From positions 14,615 through 78,614 of the forward strand of contig CAZAZX010000007.1 in the NCBI GenBank assembly GCA_964489885.1: DNA of 64,000 nucleotides, given 5' to 3'. The DNA comes from CAKOTZ01 sp964489885 (GTDB taxonomy: Bacteria > Bacillota > Clostridia > TANB77 > CAG-508). Positions 36,046 through 44,399 of this stretch are shown here, one piece after another; within the stretch, counting starts at the first letter, position 1; each line of letters begins with the position of its first letter. The notes under the pieces are model-generated. The model ran no database searches. It was not told the origin of the DNA and saw only the letters and a list, made by a program, of their open reading frames with translations. A program made the position numbers and the translations under genes.

Positions 36046-37344
36046 TTAATAATCATTATCATATTCTGAATCTGTTTCATAATCACGTTCGTTTCTTATA
36101 TCATCTTTACCTAAAAATTCTTCTAATGTATTATGGAGTTCAGTACCAGAATCCAAATAAACAAAAGTATTTCCCCTATTCATTGCAATTTTAAACATTT
36201 TATCTTCATTTACTTTTATGCCAAACCTTGTTCCATCTCTTTGGCTTTTATTTTCTGCCCACAAAATGTTATCACTTTGTGTTTCCTCAACTGGCATAGA
36301 ATATTCAAACCATCCTCTATAACTATTACTATAATTTTTAAAATTTATATATTTATTAATAAATTGTAATTGTTCTACTGTATTTATATCTAAATAATAA
36401 CAACCTGGTTTATTATCATCAGTATGCAATTTAAGTTTTTTTGTATCTCCACTTTCAATTATTTTTTTAAAAAAGTTCGTCCACTCTATTAGATTATTTT
36501 CGTTTATTTTAATAGAACATTTTTCTAAATCAGGTAATTCAAATTCTAAATTTCCATTTTCCATTTCGGATATACGTTGTAAATCTGCCAAAGACATTAC
36601 ATCTAGTTCGTCTAAATTAATATATTGAGATAAAGCATCTTCATCTATTTCTTCTCCTAAAACTTCTAAATCTTCAATGTATTGCTTAGCTTGTCTAATA
36701 GAAAAATCTGGGCATTTATCATATATATATCCAATATAATGGTTTTCTGGTAATCCTAATATTTCCAAAAATAACTCTTTATCAGGTCTAGGGACTTCCA
36801 CTTTTTTACTTCTGTTAATTAAGGCATCATCTATTTCTCTTTTATCATTTGAAGTAATAAATGTATATATAGGATATTCCCCTTTTTCATATGTATCTGT
36901 TCCTGTTGTTAATCTTCCATTTTCTAAAAAATCCAATAAAAAAGAGTCTACTTCTGGTCTTGCCTTATCTAATTCATCTATTACAAGAACTACAGGACCT
37001 TTTTTTGATTGCTGTAATGTTTGTAATAATATTCCTTCTTTTATTGAATTATCTGCATCTTGTTTCATAACTCCTTCAATATTTACATCATATTGGAAAT
37101 TTTCTGTTCCCATTCTTGGAAAACATTGGACAAATTTTTCATCAGCATCAATCATTTTAGAAAAAGTTTCAGCTAAAAAAGTTTTTCCTGCTCCAGATTT
37201 TCCCTGTAATAACAAAGTAGGAATACTTCTTCTATTTCTCTTGCCTGCCGTTTCAAACAGTAAAACAATTTTTGCTAAATCTTTTGAAACAAAATAACCT
37301 AGTTTTTTTAATTTTTCTTGAGTTTCTTTTATTTTTTCTGACAT
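36046..37344 (-). CDS. MoxR-like AAA+ ATPase
   Basis: 432 residues. LLLQGKSGAGKTFLAETF is Walker A, VVLVIDELDKARPEVD is Walker B, TFITSNDKREIDDALINRSKKVEVPRP carries sensor 1 and a probable Arg finger, and FSIRQAKQYIEDLEVL is the lid. The last ~180 residues form a separate domain I do not recognise, with an acidic tail. It should be a ring-forming remodelling ATPase, first gene of the four-gene operon. AAAAGGAGCCATAAAT precedes the ATG. Its role may be metal insertion, protein maturation or conflict defence; the sequence does not say. Confidence 0.8.
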   Translation of the reverse strand: MSEKIKETQEKLKKLGYFVSKDLAKIVLLFETAGKRNRRSIPTLLLQGKSGAGKTFLAETFSKMIDADEKFVQCFPRMGTENFQYDVNIEGVMKQDADNSIKEGILLQTLQQSKKGPVVLVIDELDKARPEVDSFLLDFLENGRLTTGTDTYEKGEYPIYTFITSNDKREIDDALINRSKKVEVPRPDKELFLEILGLPENHYIGYIYDKCPDFSIRQAKQYIEDLEVLGEEIDEDALSQYINLDELDVMSLADLQRISEMENGNLEFELPDLEKCSIKINENNLIEWTNFFKKIIESGDTKKLKLHTDDNKPGCYYLDINTVEQLQFINKYINFKNYSNSYRGWFEYSMPVEETQSDNILWAENKSQRDGTRFGIKVNEDKMFKIAMNRGNTFVYLDSGTELHNTLEEFLGKDDIRNERDYETDSEYDNDY

Positions 37345-37370
37345 ATTTATGGCTCCTTTTATAAAAATTT

Positions 37371-37410
37371 GTGGACAAGGGTGGACAAGGGGACGGTTCT
37401 CTTGTCCATA
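37371..37410. repeat. GGGACGGTTC palindrome upstream of the AAA+ gene
   Basis: GTGGACAAGG occurs twice in tandem, then GGACGGTTCTCTTGTCCA. A partial copy of the ~115 bp element, in the 5' region of the AAA+ operon. Confidence 0.8.
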
Positions 37411-37439
37411 ATGTGTTAAAATAGTGTTAAATATAAAAA

Positions 37440-37478
37440 AATAGTATCAAGGTATTTATTGTAACTCTTGATACTATT
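37440..37478 (-). terminator. Terminator of the tRNA-Val/Asp/Phe operon
   Basis: AATAGTATCAAG...CTTGATACTATT hairpin followed by TTTTTTT on the minus strand. Confidence 0.85.
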
Positions 37479-37494
37479 ACTTTTCATTGATTGG

Positions 37495-37567
37495 TGGCTC
37501 CAAGTGGAATCGAACCACTGACACGGGGATTTTCAGTCCCCTGCTCTACCAACTGAGCTATCGAGCC
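37495..37567 (-). tRNA. tRNA-Phe (GAA)
   Basis: Cloverleaf with anticodon loop CTGAAAA (GAA) and encoded CCA (37492-37494). Last of three tRNAs in one transcript. Confidence 0.93.
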
Positions 37568-37609
37568 ATAAATATTAAATTAAAAATTCTTTTCTAAATA
37601 AAAAAATGG

Positions 37610-37683
37610 CGACCTGGAACGGGCTCGAACCGTCGACCTCTAGCGTGACAGGCTAGCGTTCTAACCAACTGAACTACCAGGCC
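37610..37683 (-). tRNA. tRNA-Asp (GTC)
   Basis: Cloverleaf with anticodon loop CTGTCAC (GTC), discriminator G and encoded CCA (37607-37609). Confidence 0.93.
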
Positions 37684-37702
37684 AAATAAGTTAAAAAAAT
37701 GG

Positions 37703-37775
37703 TGGGCGTTATAGGGCTCGAACCTATGACCTCCTGCTTGTAAGGCAGATGCTCTCCCAGCTGAGCTAAACGCCC
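37703..37775 (-). tRNA. tRNA-Val (TAC)
   Basis: Cloverleaf with anticodon loop CTTACAA (TAC), discriminator A and encoded CCA (37700-37702). First gene after the promoter at 37795. Confidence 0.93.
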
Positions 37776-37794
37776 ATTTCCTTCAACAGTGACT

Positions 37795-37823
37795 AGTATA
37801 ATATATTTTAATTAATCTGTCAA
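37795..37823 (-). promoter_or_regulatory. Strong SigA promoter of the tRNA operon
   Basis: TTGACA (37818-37823), 17 nt, TATACT (37795-37800) on the minus strand, ~12 nt before the tRNA-Val coding region. Confidence 0.85.
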
Positions 37824-38044
37824 GCACTTTTTTCATTTTTTTACATTATTGTTTCATAGTCAAATGTAAAAGTAAAATAAACTTTAAATATTAATTAATA
37901 TATTTAACCTTTACATTAACATAAGTGTAAAAGCAACAATGTTTCTTTTGATGTGCTTGTGGGGCAAATCATTATAAAGTCATTTATCACTTTACTTTTT
38001 TCATTTTTTAGTCTATATTATATATATTGAATGGGGGATTATAT

Positions 38045-38755
38045 ATGACAGCATTTGCATTAAAAATGATAGCCATAATATCTATGTTTCTTGATCATAT
38101 TGGCTATTTTATATATAAAGGACACGTTTCTTTTTTTAATTATCTAGGAAGATTTGCATTTCCAATTTTTGCATTTCAAATATCAGAAGGTTATATTCAT
38201 ACACACAATTTAAAAAAATATTTTTCAAGGCTTTTTATCTTTGCATTAATATCGCAAATTCCATTTACTCTATTTCTTTATGGTGTTGTTTATCAGCTCC
38301 CTATAAGCGAATATTTAGCAAATATTGATAGATTTGAATTAAATATATTTTTCACTTTATTTTTAGGGCTATTTAGTATTTTTTTATATGACAAAATAAA
38401 AGAAAAATCAAAAGTGCTTGGATTACTTGCTGTTGCTCTTATATGCCTATTGGGAAATTTTATTAAAGTTGATTATGGCTACTGGGGAATTTTGCTTATT
38501 TTTATCTTCTACTTTTTTAAAAATAATATTCCACTAACAGTACTTGCTTATTTCACAATGTGTTTAATAAAATATGGTTATCAATTATGTATAAGTAACT
38601 TTAATCAATTATATTTATATTTGTTTATCGGAGCTTTTTTAGCAATTATTCCAATAATTTTATATAATGGAAAACTTGGATACAAAACAAAAAAATTGCT
38701 CTATATATTCTATCCAGCACATTTGTTTTTAATTTATCTAGCAACATTTATTTAA
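38045..38755 (+). CDS. TraX-family membrane acyltransferase-like protein
   Basis: 236 residues from the ATG at 38045 (GGGGGATTATAT upstream). There are about eight hydrophobic segments, with the TraX signature at the start: LKMIAIISMFLDHIGYF and LGRFAFPIFAFQISEGY. TraX acetylates F pilin; chromosomal homologues in Bacillota are of unknown substrate but presumed membrane acyltransferases. A strong terminator follows. The link to the pilus operon in this window is only speculation. Confidence 0.85.
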   Translation: MTAFALKMIAIISMFLDHIGYFIYKGHVSFFNYLGRFAFPIFAFQISEGYIHTHNLKKYFSRLFIFALISQIPFTLFLYGVVYQLPISEYLANIDRFELNIFFTLFLGLFSIFLYDKIKEKSKVLGLLAVALICLLGNFIKVDYGYWGILLIFIFYFFKNNIPLTVLAYFTMCLIKYGYQLCISNFNQLYLYLFIGAFLAIIPIILYNGKLGYKTKKLLYIFYPAHLFLIYLATFI

Positions 38756-38761
38756 AGCACA

Positions 38762-38808
38762 AATTCCGAATATATTATATTTAACTAAAATATAATATAT
38801 TCGGAATT
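38762..38808. terminator. Bidirectional terminator between TraX-like gene and spoIIIAA
   Basis: Perfect 20 bp inverted repeat AATTCCGAATATATTATATT around a 7 nt loop. The spoIIIAA stop codon lies inside it. Confidence 0.85.
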
Positions 38809-39732
38809 CATTTTATTTAATCCATAAACTTTTTCAATATTTCTTTTTTGCATATCTGAACTCAAAATAATAATCCTTTCAATAATATGAAATTTTAACA
38901 AATCATTTAGACTTTTGTTTGACAATATATCCCCTAAATTTCCTCCATGAGCTGTAAAGATTCCTTTTACCCCAGAACAAGAAGCTTCAAAAATTGCTTC
39001 CGTATCTTCTTTCGATCCAATTTCATCAGCTACAATTACATTTGGAGCCATTGATCTAATGAGCATTTTTATCCCTATTGACTTAGGAACATTGCACATA
39101 ACATCTGTTCTAATTCCAACTTCGTTTTGTGCCATTCCCTTATACATTGCTGCAATTTCTCCCCTCTCATCAACAACACCAACAGTTATTCCCTTAAAAT
39201 TAATTTCTTCAACTCCATTGCTAATTTTTCTTACTAAATCCCTTAAAATCGTGGTTTTTCCAGCTCCAGGTATTGAAACTATTAAAGTATTGTATATACT
39301 ATTATTTTCAATATTTAAAACATATCTTAAAATTTTTGTGCTAGCTCCTTTTATTTGTCTTGCTATTCTGAAATTTAAACTTGATATGTAGTTTATATTT
39401 GTAATTTTTCCATTTTGCATAACAACATTACCTACAATTCCAACTCTATGTCCACCTTTTATGGTAATAAATCCATTACAAATTTGATTTTGATATGAAT
39501 AAATAGAATTTTCACAAATTTTTTGTAAAGTTTGTAAAATATCATTTGATGAAACAATGTAATTTAATACTACTTCAGAAGAATTGAATTTTAATATAAC
39601 AGGTTCTGCATTTCTTAATCTTATTTCCTCTAAACTGATATATTGTGTTGGATTTGCTTCTTTTCTAAAATATTCTTCTAAAACATTTAATATTGAATCT
39701 GAAAAATATTTAAAAATATTAAATAATTGCAT
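38785..39732 (-). CDS. spoIIIAA: Stage III sporulation protein AA
   Basis: 315 residues. ISLEEIRLRNAEPVIL opens the N-terminal domain; NGFITIKGGHRVGIVGN, LIVSIPGAGKTTILRDLVRKIS (Walker A) and VVDERGEIAAMYKG (Walker B region) mark the secretion-ATPase-like core. It powers the SpoIIIA-SpoIIQ channel between mother cell and forespore. Unusually, spoIIIAB-AH do not follow: the gene ends at a terminator. The rest of the operon must lie elsewhere or be absent. Confidence 0.92.
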   Translation of the reverse strand: MQLFNIFKYFSDSILNVLEEYFRKEANPTQYISLEEIRLRNAEPVILKFNSSEVVLNYIVSSNDILQTLQKICENSIYSYQNQICNGFITIKGGHRVGIVGNVVMQNGKITNINYISSLNFRIARQIKGASTKILRYVLNIENNSIYNTLIVSIPGAGKTTILRDLVRKISNGVEEINFKGITVGVVDERGEIAAMYKGMAQNEVGIRTDVMCNVPKSIGIKMLIRSMAPNVIVADEIGSKEDTEAIFEASCSGVKGIFTAHGGNLGDILSNKSLNDLLKFHIIERIIILSSDMQKRNIEKVYGLNKMNSEYIIF

Positions 39733-39804
39733 TTTCTATCCTTTCATATGTATAAAACTATATATTATTATATATATGCTCTTGCTATTAAGTTTATGAG
39801 TGAA

Positions 39805-39920
39805 AAGTGGACAAGGGGACGGTTCTCTTGTCCACAAATATTACAGAAAGAAGCATAGCTTTTTTGCACATTTAATTATGAATAAAAAAGTGGACAAGAG
39901 AACCGTCCCCTTGTCCACTT
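39805..39920. repeat. ~115 bp palindromic element, copy 1
   Basis: Two inverted copies of GTGGACAAGGGGACGGTTCT.../...GTCCCCTTGTCCAC, each itself a hairpin, flank a ~55 bp spacer. Copy 2 at 42273 differs at one base in the spacer. The right arm nearly touches the fic stop codon. Looks like a REP/MITE-type non-autonomous element; no matching transposase is in the window. Confidence 0.88.
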
Positions 39921-39924
39921 TTAA

Positions 39925-40971
39925 TCACTTTTTCATATATTTTGTATATCTTCCGCTTCCAATTATCTTTATTGATCCATTTTTGACCATATTTCCTAAA
40001 ACAGCTTCTACTGTTGTTGCACTTACGTCAGGTAAAATCTTGCATATTTCTGCTTTTGAAATAGGAGTTAAATTATTTAATACAATTGCTTCGATTCTTG
40101 CTTTTTTAGTAATTTTGTTACTATTAACAACACTAAATCTTTTATCTAACTCTTTATAACACATATATAGTGTTGATAAAAAGTTTTCTATAAAAGGAAT
40201 ATAAGTTTGTTTATCTTCTGTCCAACCAATAGATGATAGTCTTAATGCCTCATAATAATTACCTTTGCTGTTGTTTATTTGTTCTTCAAAAGAAATATAT
40301 TTACCAACATCAAACCCGTTTTTATATAATAGTAATAACGTTAATAATCTCGACATTCTTCCATTTCCGTCCCTGAAAGGATGTATACAAAGAAAATCAA
40401 GAATAACACAAGGTATTAATAATAGTTGATTAATATTTGCATTATTATATGCATCATTATATGCAAGTACAAGTTGTTCCATTGCATTTGGTGTTTCTTT
40501 TGCAGCTAATGGTTTAAATCTAACTTTTCTATTTCCTTGTTTATCTTCTTCTATTATATAATTATTATTAGTTTTATATTGACCTGCATCTGGTGTTCCC
40601 GTATATGACATCATTATTTCATGTAATCTTAATATTGTGTTTTCATTAAATTCTATATCCTCATAATGCAAATGTATTTCATTTAAAGCATCTCTGTACC
40701 CTGCAATTTCATTTTCATTATGATTTAATGGTTGTGCTTTTTGATTCACTATTTCTTCTATACGCTCATCGCTAGTCACAATTCCCTCTATAGCATTTGA
40801 ACTTTTAACAGATTGTACTATAGCTATTCTTTCTAATTCTGTAAATATCCTCTCATATCCATCTTTTCTAATTTTTGCTCCCGTTTTTAATGAATAGATT
40901 GTTCCTGTTATGTTTATTAAATTAGCAGGTAATAATCCATTATCTAAAAAAGAATAATCAAATTTTTTCAT
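39925..40971 (-). CDS. Fic-family AMP-transferase with winged-helix tail
   Basis: 348 residues from the ATG at 40971; 15 upstream codons are open. SSNAIEGI near residue 60 is the inhibitory (S/T)xxxE(G/N) helix of class II Fic proteins. HPFRDGNGRMSRLL holds the full catalytic motif for transferring AMP to Ser/Thr/Tyr of a target. The C-terminus (PISKAEICKILPDVSATTVEAVLGNMVKNG) is a winged helix. Upstream lies a repeated palindromic operator (41020-41073), so it probably represses itself. Cytoplasmic; target unknown. Confidence 0.93.
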   Translation of the reverse strand: MKKFDYSFLDNGLLPANLINITGTIYSLKTGAKIRKDGYERIFTELERIAIVQSVKSSNAIEGIVTSDERIEEIVNQKAQPLNHNENEIAGYRDALNEIHLHYEDIEFNENTILRLHEIMMSYTGTPDAGQYKTNNNYIIEEDKQGNRKVRFKPLAAKETPNAMEQLVLAYNDAYNNANINQLLLIPCVILDFLCIHPFRDGNGRMSRLLTLLLLYKNGFDVGKYISFEEQINNSKGNYYEALRLSSIGWTEDKQTYIPFIENFLSTLYMCYKELDKRFSVVNSNKITKKARIEAIVLNNLTPISKAEICKILPDVSATTVEAVLGNMVKNGSIKIIGSGRYTKYMKK

Positions 40972-41019
40972 TTTAGATTTCTCTTTCTGCATATTCTTAT
41001 ATGCATATATTTTCATTTT

Positions 41020-41073
41020 ATCTGCATATATTTTACTATTTTATATGCAGATAGTCAATATCTATATGCAGAT
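41020..41073. promoter_or_regulatory. Operator upstream of fic
   Basis: ATCTGCATATA (41020-41030) and TATATGCAGAT (41042-41052) form a perfect 11 bp inverted repeat. A third TATATGCAGAT lies at 41063-41073, and a related TATGCATATA sits further in. The position, just before the fic start, fits binding by Fic's own winged helix. Confidence 0.7.
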
Positions 41074-41092
41074 TTTATTTTTATTGATTTTG

Positions 41093-41953
41093 TCAAATAT
41101 TTTCTAGCCATTCTTTTATTTTTTCTCCATCCTTGTATCCTTTTTCATATAGTTTCTGTAGCTTTGCTTTATCTTTAGTAAGTGTTCCCATTCCACATAT
41201 ATCATCAGGTGCAATAAGCAATACCTTCCCTTGTGGTTCTAAGTCATTTATTATTTCTTCTAATTCACTATTATATAATGTTGGTCTATTATATAAAGCT
41301 TTAACAAATTCAGGATATTTGTTCTGTAATTTTTTATAACTTTTTGAATCTCTTCCTAGAGTTCTTCTAAAATCTCTTGGTCTTGTCAATACGACAATAA
41401 CCCTAGTACAACCATCACCAAATGCCTTTTTATATGGTATAGGATCAACAACACCACCATCATAGTATTCAACTCCATTAAATGTATAAGGCTTACAAAC
41501 AATTGGTATACAAGAAGATGCACATAAAAAGCCATAATTATTTTTCTTAAAATCTTTTTTATAAATATAATCTGCTTTACCAGTTTTGGCATTGCCCATT
41601 TGTACTACCATTTCTTGTTCAGACTTAATGGCTTTATCAAAATCCCATGGATTTTTTCCACCTTCATTTGAAAGTGTACCATATATATAATCCAAATCCA
41701 CAAATGAACCTTTTGTTATTAAGTTCAATATACTCATATATTTTCTATCAGAACTATACTCTTGGAAAAAAACCTTATTTCTCCCTTTTTGTCTTGATAT
41801 GTATGATGCCACATTTGCACTTCCAGCAGAAATTCCTAAGCAATATGGAATATGTATATCATTGTCCAATAAATAATCAAAAATTCCTGCAGGATAAATC
41901 CCTCTTAGACCTCCTCCTACATCTATGATTCCTATCTTTTCTTTAAATTCCAT
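41093..41953 (-). CDS. Patatin-like phospholipase
   Basis: 286 residues from the ATG at 41953 (AGGAGGAAATGGAAT upstream). IIDVGGGLRGIYPAGIFDYL is the oxyanion loop, YCLGISAGSAN contains the nucleophile GxSxG, and YYDGGVVDPIPY supplies the Asp-Gly dyad. A cytoplasmic lipid acyl hydrolase of the RssA/YjjU type. Not part of a visible operon, since the fic operator region lies downstream. The substrate is unknown. Confidence 0.92.
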   Translation of the reverse strand: MEFKEKIGIIDVGGGLRGIYPAGIFDYLLDNDIHIPYCLGISAGSANVASYISRQKGRNKVFFQEYSSDRKYMSILNLITKGSFVDLDYIYGTLSNEGGKNPWDFDKAIKSEQEMVVQMGNAKTGKADYIYKKDFKKNNYGFLCASSCIPIVCKPYTFNGVEYYDGGVVDPIPYKKAFGDGCTRVIVVLTRPRDFRRTLGRDSKSYKKLQNKYPEFVKALYNRPTLYNSELEEIINDLEPQGKVLLIAPDDICGMGTLTKDKAKLQKLYEKGYKDGEKIKEWLENI

Positions 41954-42000
41954 ATTCCATTTCCTCCTCACTACATACCGTTAATATATTTTATTGCGAA

Positions 42001-42062
42001 AGCAACAAGGTTCTGGGGTACCCACCCACAGCTTTAGCTGTGTTGGTGGGTCGGGTTCTTGT
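42001..42062. repeat. Palindromic repeat with GTGGGT core
   Basis: AGCAACAAGGTTCTGGGGTA leads into a hairpin ACCCACCCACAGCT...AGCTGTGTTGGTGGGT (42019-42051). CAACAAGGTTCTG and GTGGGTC are shared with 31538-31560, and in inverted form with 62875-62888. A second dispersed repeat family. Confidence 0.75.
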
Positions 42063-42083
42063 CAATCAAAATAGAAAATAAAT

Positions 42084-42212
42084 TTAATTTTCTTCTTCTT
42101 TTAATATATTTTCTGCTCTTGAGCAAGCAGGACAATCGCAATATTTTGCTCCTTTTGCTTTTATTTCTTCTGCGTGTTTTAACATATTTTTAGCTGATGC
42201 TTTTACTATCAT
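42084..42212 (-). CDS. Small cysteine-rich protein
   Basis: 42 residues from the ATG at 42212, with the motif AKYCDCPACSRAENILKE (CxCxxC), which could bind a metal. The frame is open further up, but that part runs into the repeat at 42273. No good ribosome site is visible, so expression is uncertain. Not recognised. Confidence 0.5.
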   Translation of the reverse strand: MIVKASAKNMLKHAEEIKAKGAKYCDCPACSRAENILKEEEN

Positions 42213-42272
42213 TTTTACATTAAATATCTTAACAAAATAAGTTTTAAAAATCAAGCAAAAATAATTTTTCAA

Positions 42273-42384
42273 TATGGACAAGGGGACGGTTCTCTTGTCC
42301 ACAAATATTACAGAAAGAAACATAGCTTTTTTGCACATTTAATTATGAATAAAAAAGTGGACAAGAGAACCGTCCCCTTGTCCA
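42273..42384. repeat. ~115 bp palindromic element, copy 2
   Basis: Same structure and near-identical sequence as 39805-39920 (one spacer substitution, G to A). The right arm ends 7 nt from the SASP stop codon. Confidence 0.88.
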
Positions 42385-42391
42385 TTATTAC

Positions 42392-42598
42392 TTATCTACC
42401 AATCATTTGGTTTTCAGCCTGTTGAATCATTTTCTTAACCATTGTTCCACCTATTTTACCTGCATCTTTTGCTGAAATATCTCCATTGTATCCATCTTTT
42501 AAGCTAACTCCAACTTCACTAGCTACTTCGTATTTGAATCTGTCTAAAGAATCCATAGCTTCTGGAACTAATTTTTTGTTTGAATTTTTGTTTGCCAT
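42392..42598 (-). CDS. Alpha/beta-type small acid-soluble spore protein
   Basis: 68 residues from the ATG at 42598 after GGAGGTGAATTTTAAA. KLVPEAMDSLDRFKYEVASEVGV and GYNGDISAKDAGKIGGTMVKKMI match the two SASP signatures, including the GPR protease cleavage region (KYEVASE). It coats and protects spore DNA. Strong evidence that the organism forms endospores. Confidence 0.95.
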   Translation of the reverse strand: MANKNSNKKLVPEAMDSLDRFKYEVASEVGVSLKDGYNGDISAKDAGKIGGTMVKKMIQQAENQMIGR

Positions 42599-42790
42599 TT
42601 TAAAATTCACCTCCGAAAATTTTATAACTTTTATATTTTATATATCGAAAAAACTAAAATATGTTTTTTCAATATATATGTTGCTCGAAATAAAAAAAAT
42701 TAAACTAACAATTTTTGTTAAATTTTTAAAACTTGACCTAATTTAAAAAATATGCAATAATACTTTATACTACTATTTTACATAAATGAG

Positions 42791-43348
42791 GTGATTAATA
42801 TTTTATTAGCATTTGCAGGTATAACTGGAATTGGCAAATCTTATTACAAAGATAAAGTTTGCGAAAAATTAAATTTTTCAAAAATAAAAATAGTTACAAC
42901 ACGTGCTCCTAGAATTGGAGAATTAAATAATAAAGATAAAATATTTGTAACCGAAGAACAACTAGATAAAATGACAAAAGAAAACAAAATTGCGTATCAA
43001 TTTGAATTACTTGGTGTAAAATATGCTTATAAAAAAGTTGATTTATTTTCAAGTAAAAATACTGTTTTTGAAATGCATTATAATACAATATACGATTTTA
43101 AAAAAATTTGTCCAAATTTATTTAGCATATATCTATTGCCAACTGATCTAAATAAAGCAAAACAAAAATTAATTGAAAGAAGGCTAAATGCAGAAACTGA
43201 AAAAGCAAGACTGCTTGAAATAGATGAACATTATAATAGAATAAAAAAAGATAAAGATCTAATTCGTATGTTTGACTATGTTTTATATAATAATTATGAT
43301 AAAGAATCAGAAGAAAAGGTAGTTAATTTAGTAAAAGAAAATCTATAA
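42791..43348 (+). CDS. Guanylate-kinase-like P-loop protein
   Basis: Up to 185 residues. AFAGITGIGKSYYKDKV is a P-loop and IVTTRAPRIGELNNKDK resembles the GMP-binding segment of guanylate kinase (TTRxPRxGE). RRLNAETEKARLLEIDEHY matches the lid and C-terminal region. Start uncertain: GTG 42791 lies within GAGGTGAT, which looks like the ribosome site for an ATT at 42800. It is probably a nucleotide kinase or a divergent homologue, followed 31 nt later by the phosphotransferase gene. Confidence 0.7.
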   Translation: MINILLAFAGITGIGKSYYKDKVCEKLNFSKIKIVTTRAPRIGELNNKDKIFVTEEQLDKMTKENKIAYQFELLGVKYAYKKVDLFSSKNTVFEMHYNTIYDFKKICPNLFSIYLLPTDLNKAKQKLIERRLNAETEKARLLEIDEHYNRIKKDKDLIRMFDYVLYNNYDKESEEKVVNLVKENL

Positions 43349-43379
43349 TATTAAAGTTCCAGAAAGGAATGAACTAATA

Positions 43380-44207
43380 ATGCAAAAATACTTTTCTTTA
43401 AATGAAAATTTCGATGATATAATAAAAAATACACTTAAAAATAAGCAAATAAAATTAATAAAACCAGTAACAACAGGATGGACAAATATCGTTTTTGAAG
43501 TTGAAACAAATGATGGAAGTTATTTTTTTAGATTTCCAAGAGATGATTTTTGGATTAGAACAATTGTTAAAGATTGCGAATTTTCAAATTATATCTATAG
43601 AAAAACTTCATATAATACAGTTTTACTTAAGCAATTTTCAAATAATAATAGAGCTTTTAGTGTGCATAAAAAAATTGAAGGCACTGCCTTAACCACAAAA
43701 ATGAACAAATTAACACCTAATGAAATACAAAGTGTATCTTACGAAATTGCTGATTTTATGGTTCAATTACATAATATTAAATTTAATGAAAATGATATAT
43801 TTAAAGTAAATAATATTGGTTTAAATTTAGTTGATTTTTTAAATGAATTAGTTGAAAAGCACTTATCTCAAAAAGATAAAGTTTTTTGGAAATATAATGA
43901 ATTTAAAAAAAAGGATTCGTCATGTCTTGTGCATGGTGACTTAAATCCAGGGAACATTATTTTAGATAATAAAAATCATATTTCTGCTATAATTGACTTC
44001 GGTTTTGCAGGTTATGGTAATAAATATTTTGATATTGCTAGAATAATTGGTAGATTGCCAAAAGAATACAAAGAAGAAATAATTAAATCGTATGAAAATA
44101 TAACAAATGAAAAACTCGACCTAAACAACCTAGATACAGAAATTGAAATTTGGGATAGTATTGATAATGGTTATAAAAATTATATGCACTCTGTTGGAAT
44201 ATGTTAA
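43380..44207 (+). CDS. APH/choline-kinase-family phosphotransferase
   Basis: 275 residues. CLVHGDLNPGNIILDNKNH and AIIDFGFAGYGNKYFDIARI are the catalytic (HGDxxxxN) and Mg-binding (DFG-like) motifs. The N-terminal lobe has TGWTNIVFEVETNDGSYFFRF. These enzymes phosphorylate small hydroxylated molecules; the substrate could be an aminoglycoside, a sugar or a metabolite. AAAGGAATGAACTAATA precedes the ATG. It forms a pair with the kinase-like gene upstream. Confidence 0.82.
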   Translation: MQKYFSLNENFDDIIKNTLKNKQIKLIKPVTTGWTNIVFEVETNDGSYFFRFPRDDFWIRTIVKDCEFSNYIYRKTSYNTVLLKQFSNNNRAFSVHKKIEGTALTTKMNKLTPNEIQSVSYEIADFMVQLHNIKFNENDIFKVNNIGLNLVDFLNELVEKHLSQKDKVFWKYNEFKKKDSSCLVHGDLNPGNIILDNKNHISAIIDFGFAGYGNKYFDIARIIGRLPKEYKEEIIKSYENITNEKLDLNNLDTEIEIWDSIDNGYKNYMHSVGIC

Positions 44208-44214
44208 ATTTTTC

Positions 44215-44243
44215 TTGACAAATGTCAATTCAGGTGTTATTAT
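44215..44243 (+). promoter_or_regulatory. Strong SigA promoter of tRNA-Leu
   Basis: TTGACA (44215-44220), 17 nt, TATTAT (44238-44243), 17 nt before the tRNA. rpmB may be read from it too. Confidence 0.85.
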
Positions 44244-44260
44244 ATTTGTGTTAGTCAAAT

Positions 44261-44344
44261 GCGGATGTGGCGAAACTGGCAGACGCGCTAGACTTAGGAT
44301 CTAGTGTCTTTGACGTGGGGGTTCAAGTCCTCTCATCCGCACCA
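44261..44344 (+). tRNA. tRNA-Leu (TAG)
   Basis: Class II cloverleaf with long variable arm, anticodon loop CTTAGGA (TAG) and encoded CCA at 44342-44344. Confidence 0.93.
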
Positions 44345-44399
44345 ATGAGTAAGTAAAATCAATAGTCATAATTAATAAACTTATAGGAGGTGCTTTTAA

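Noticed and set aside
42213..42338. N-terminal extension of the small cysteine-rich protein
   Set aside because: It translates the palindromic repeat element, so it is unlikely to be part of the protein.
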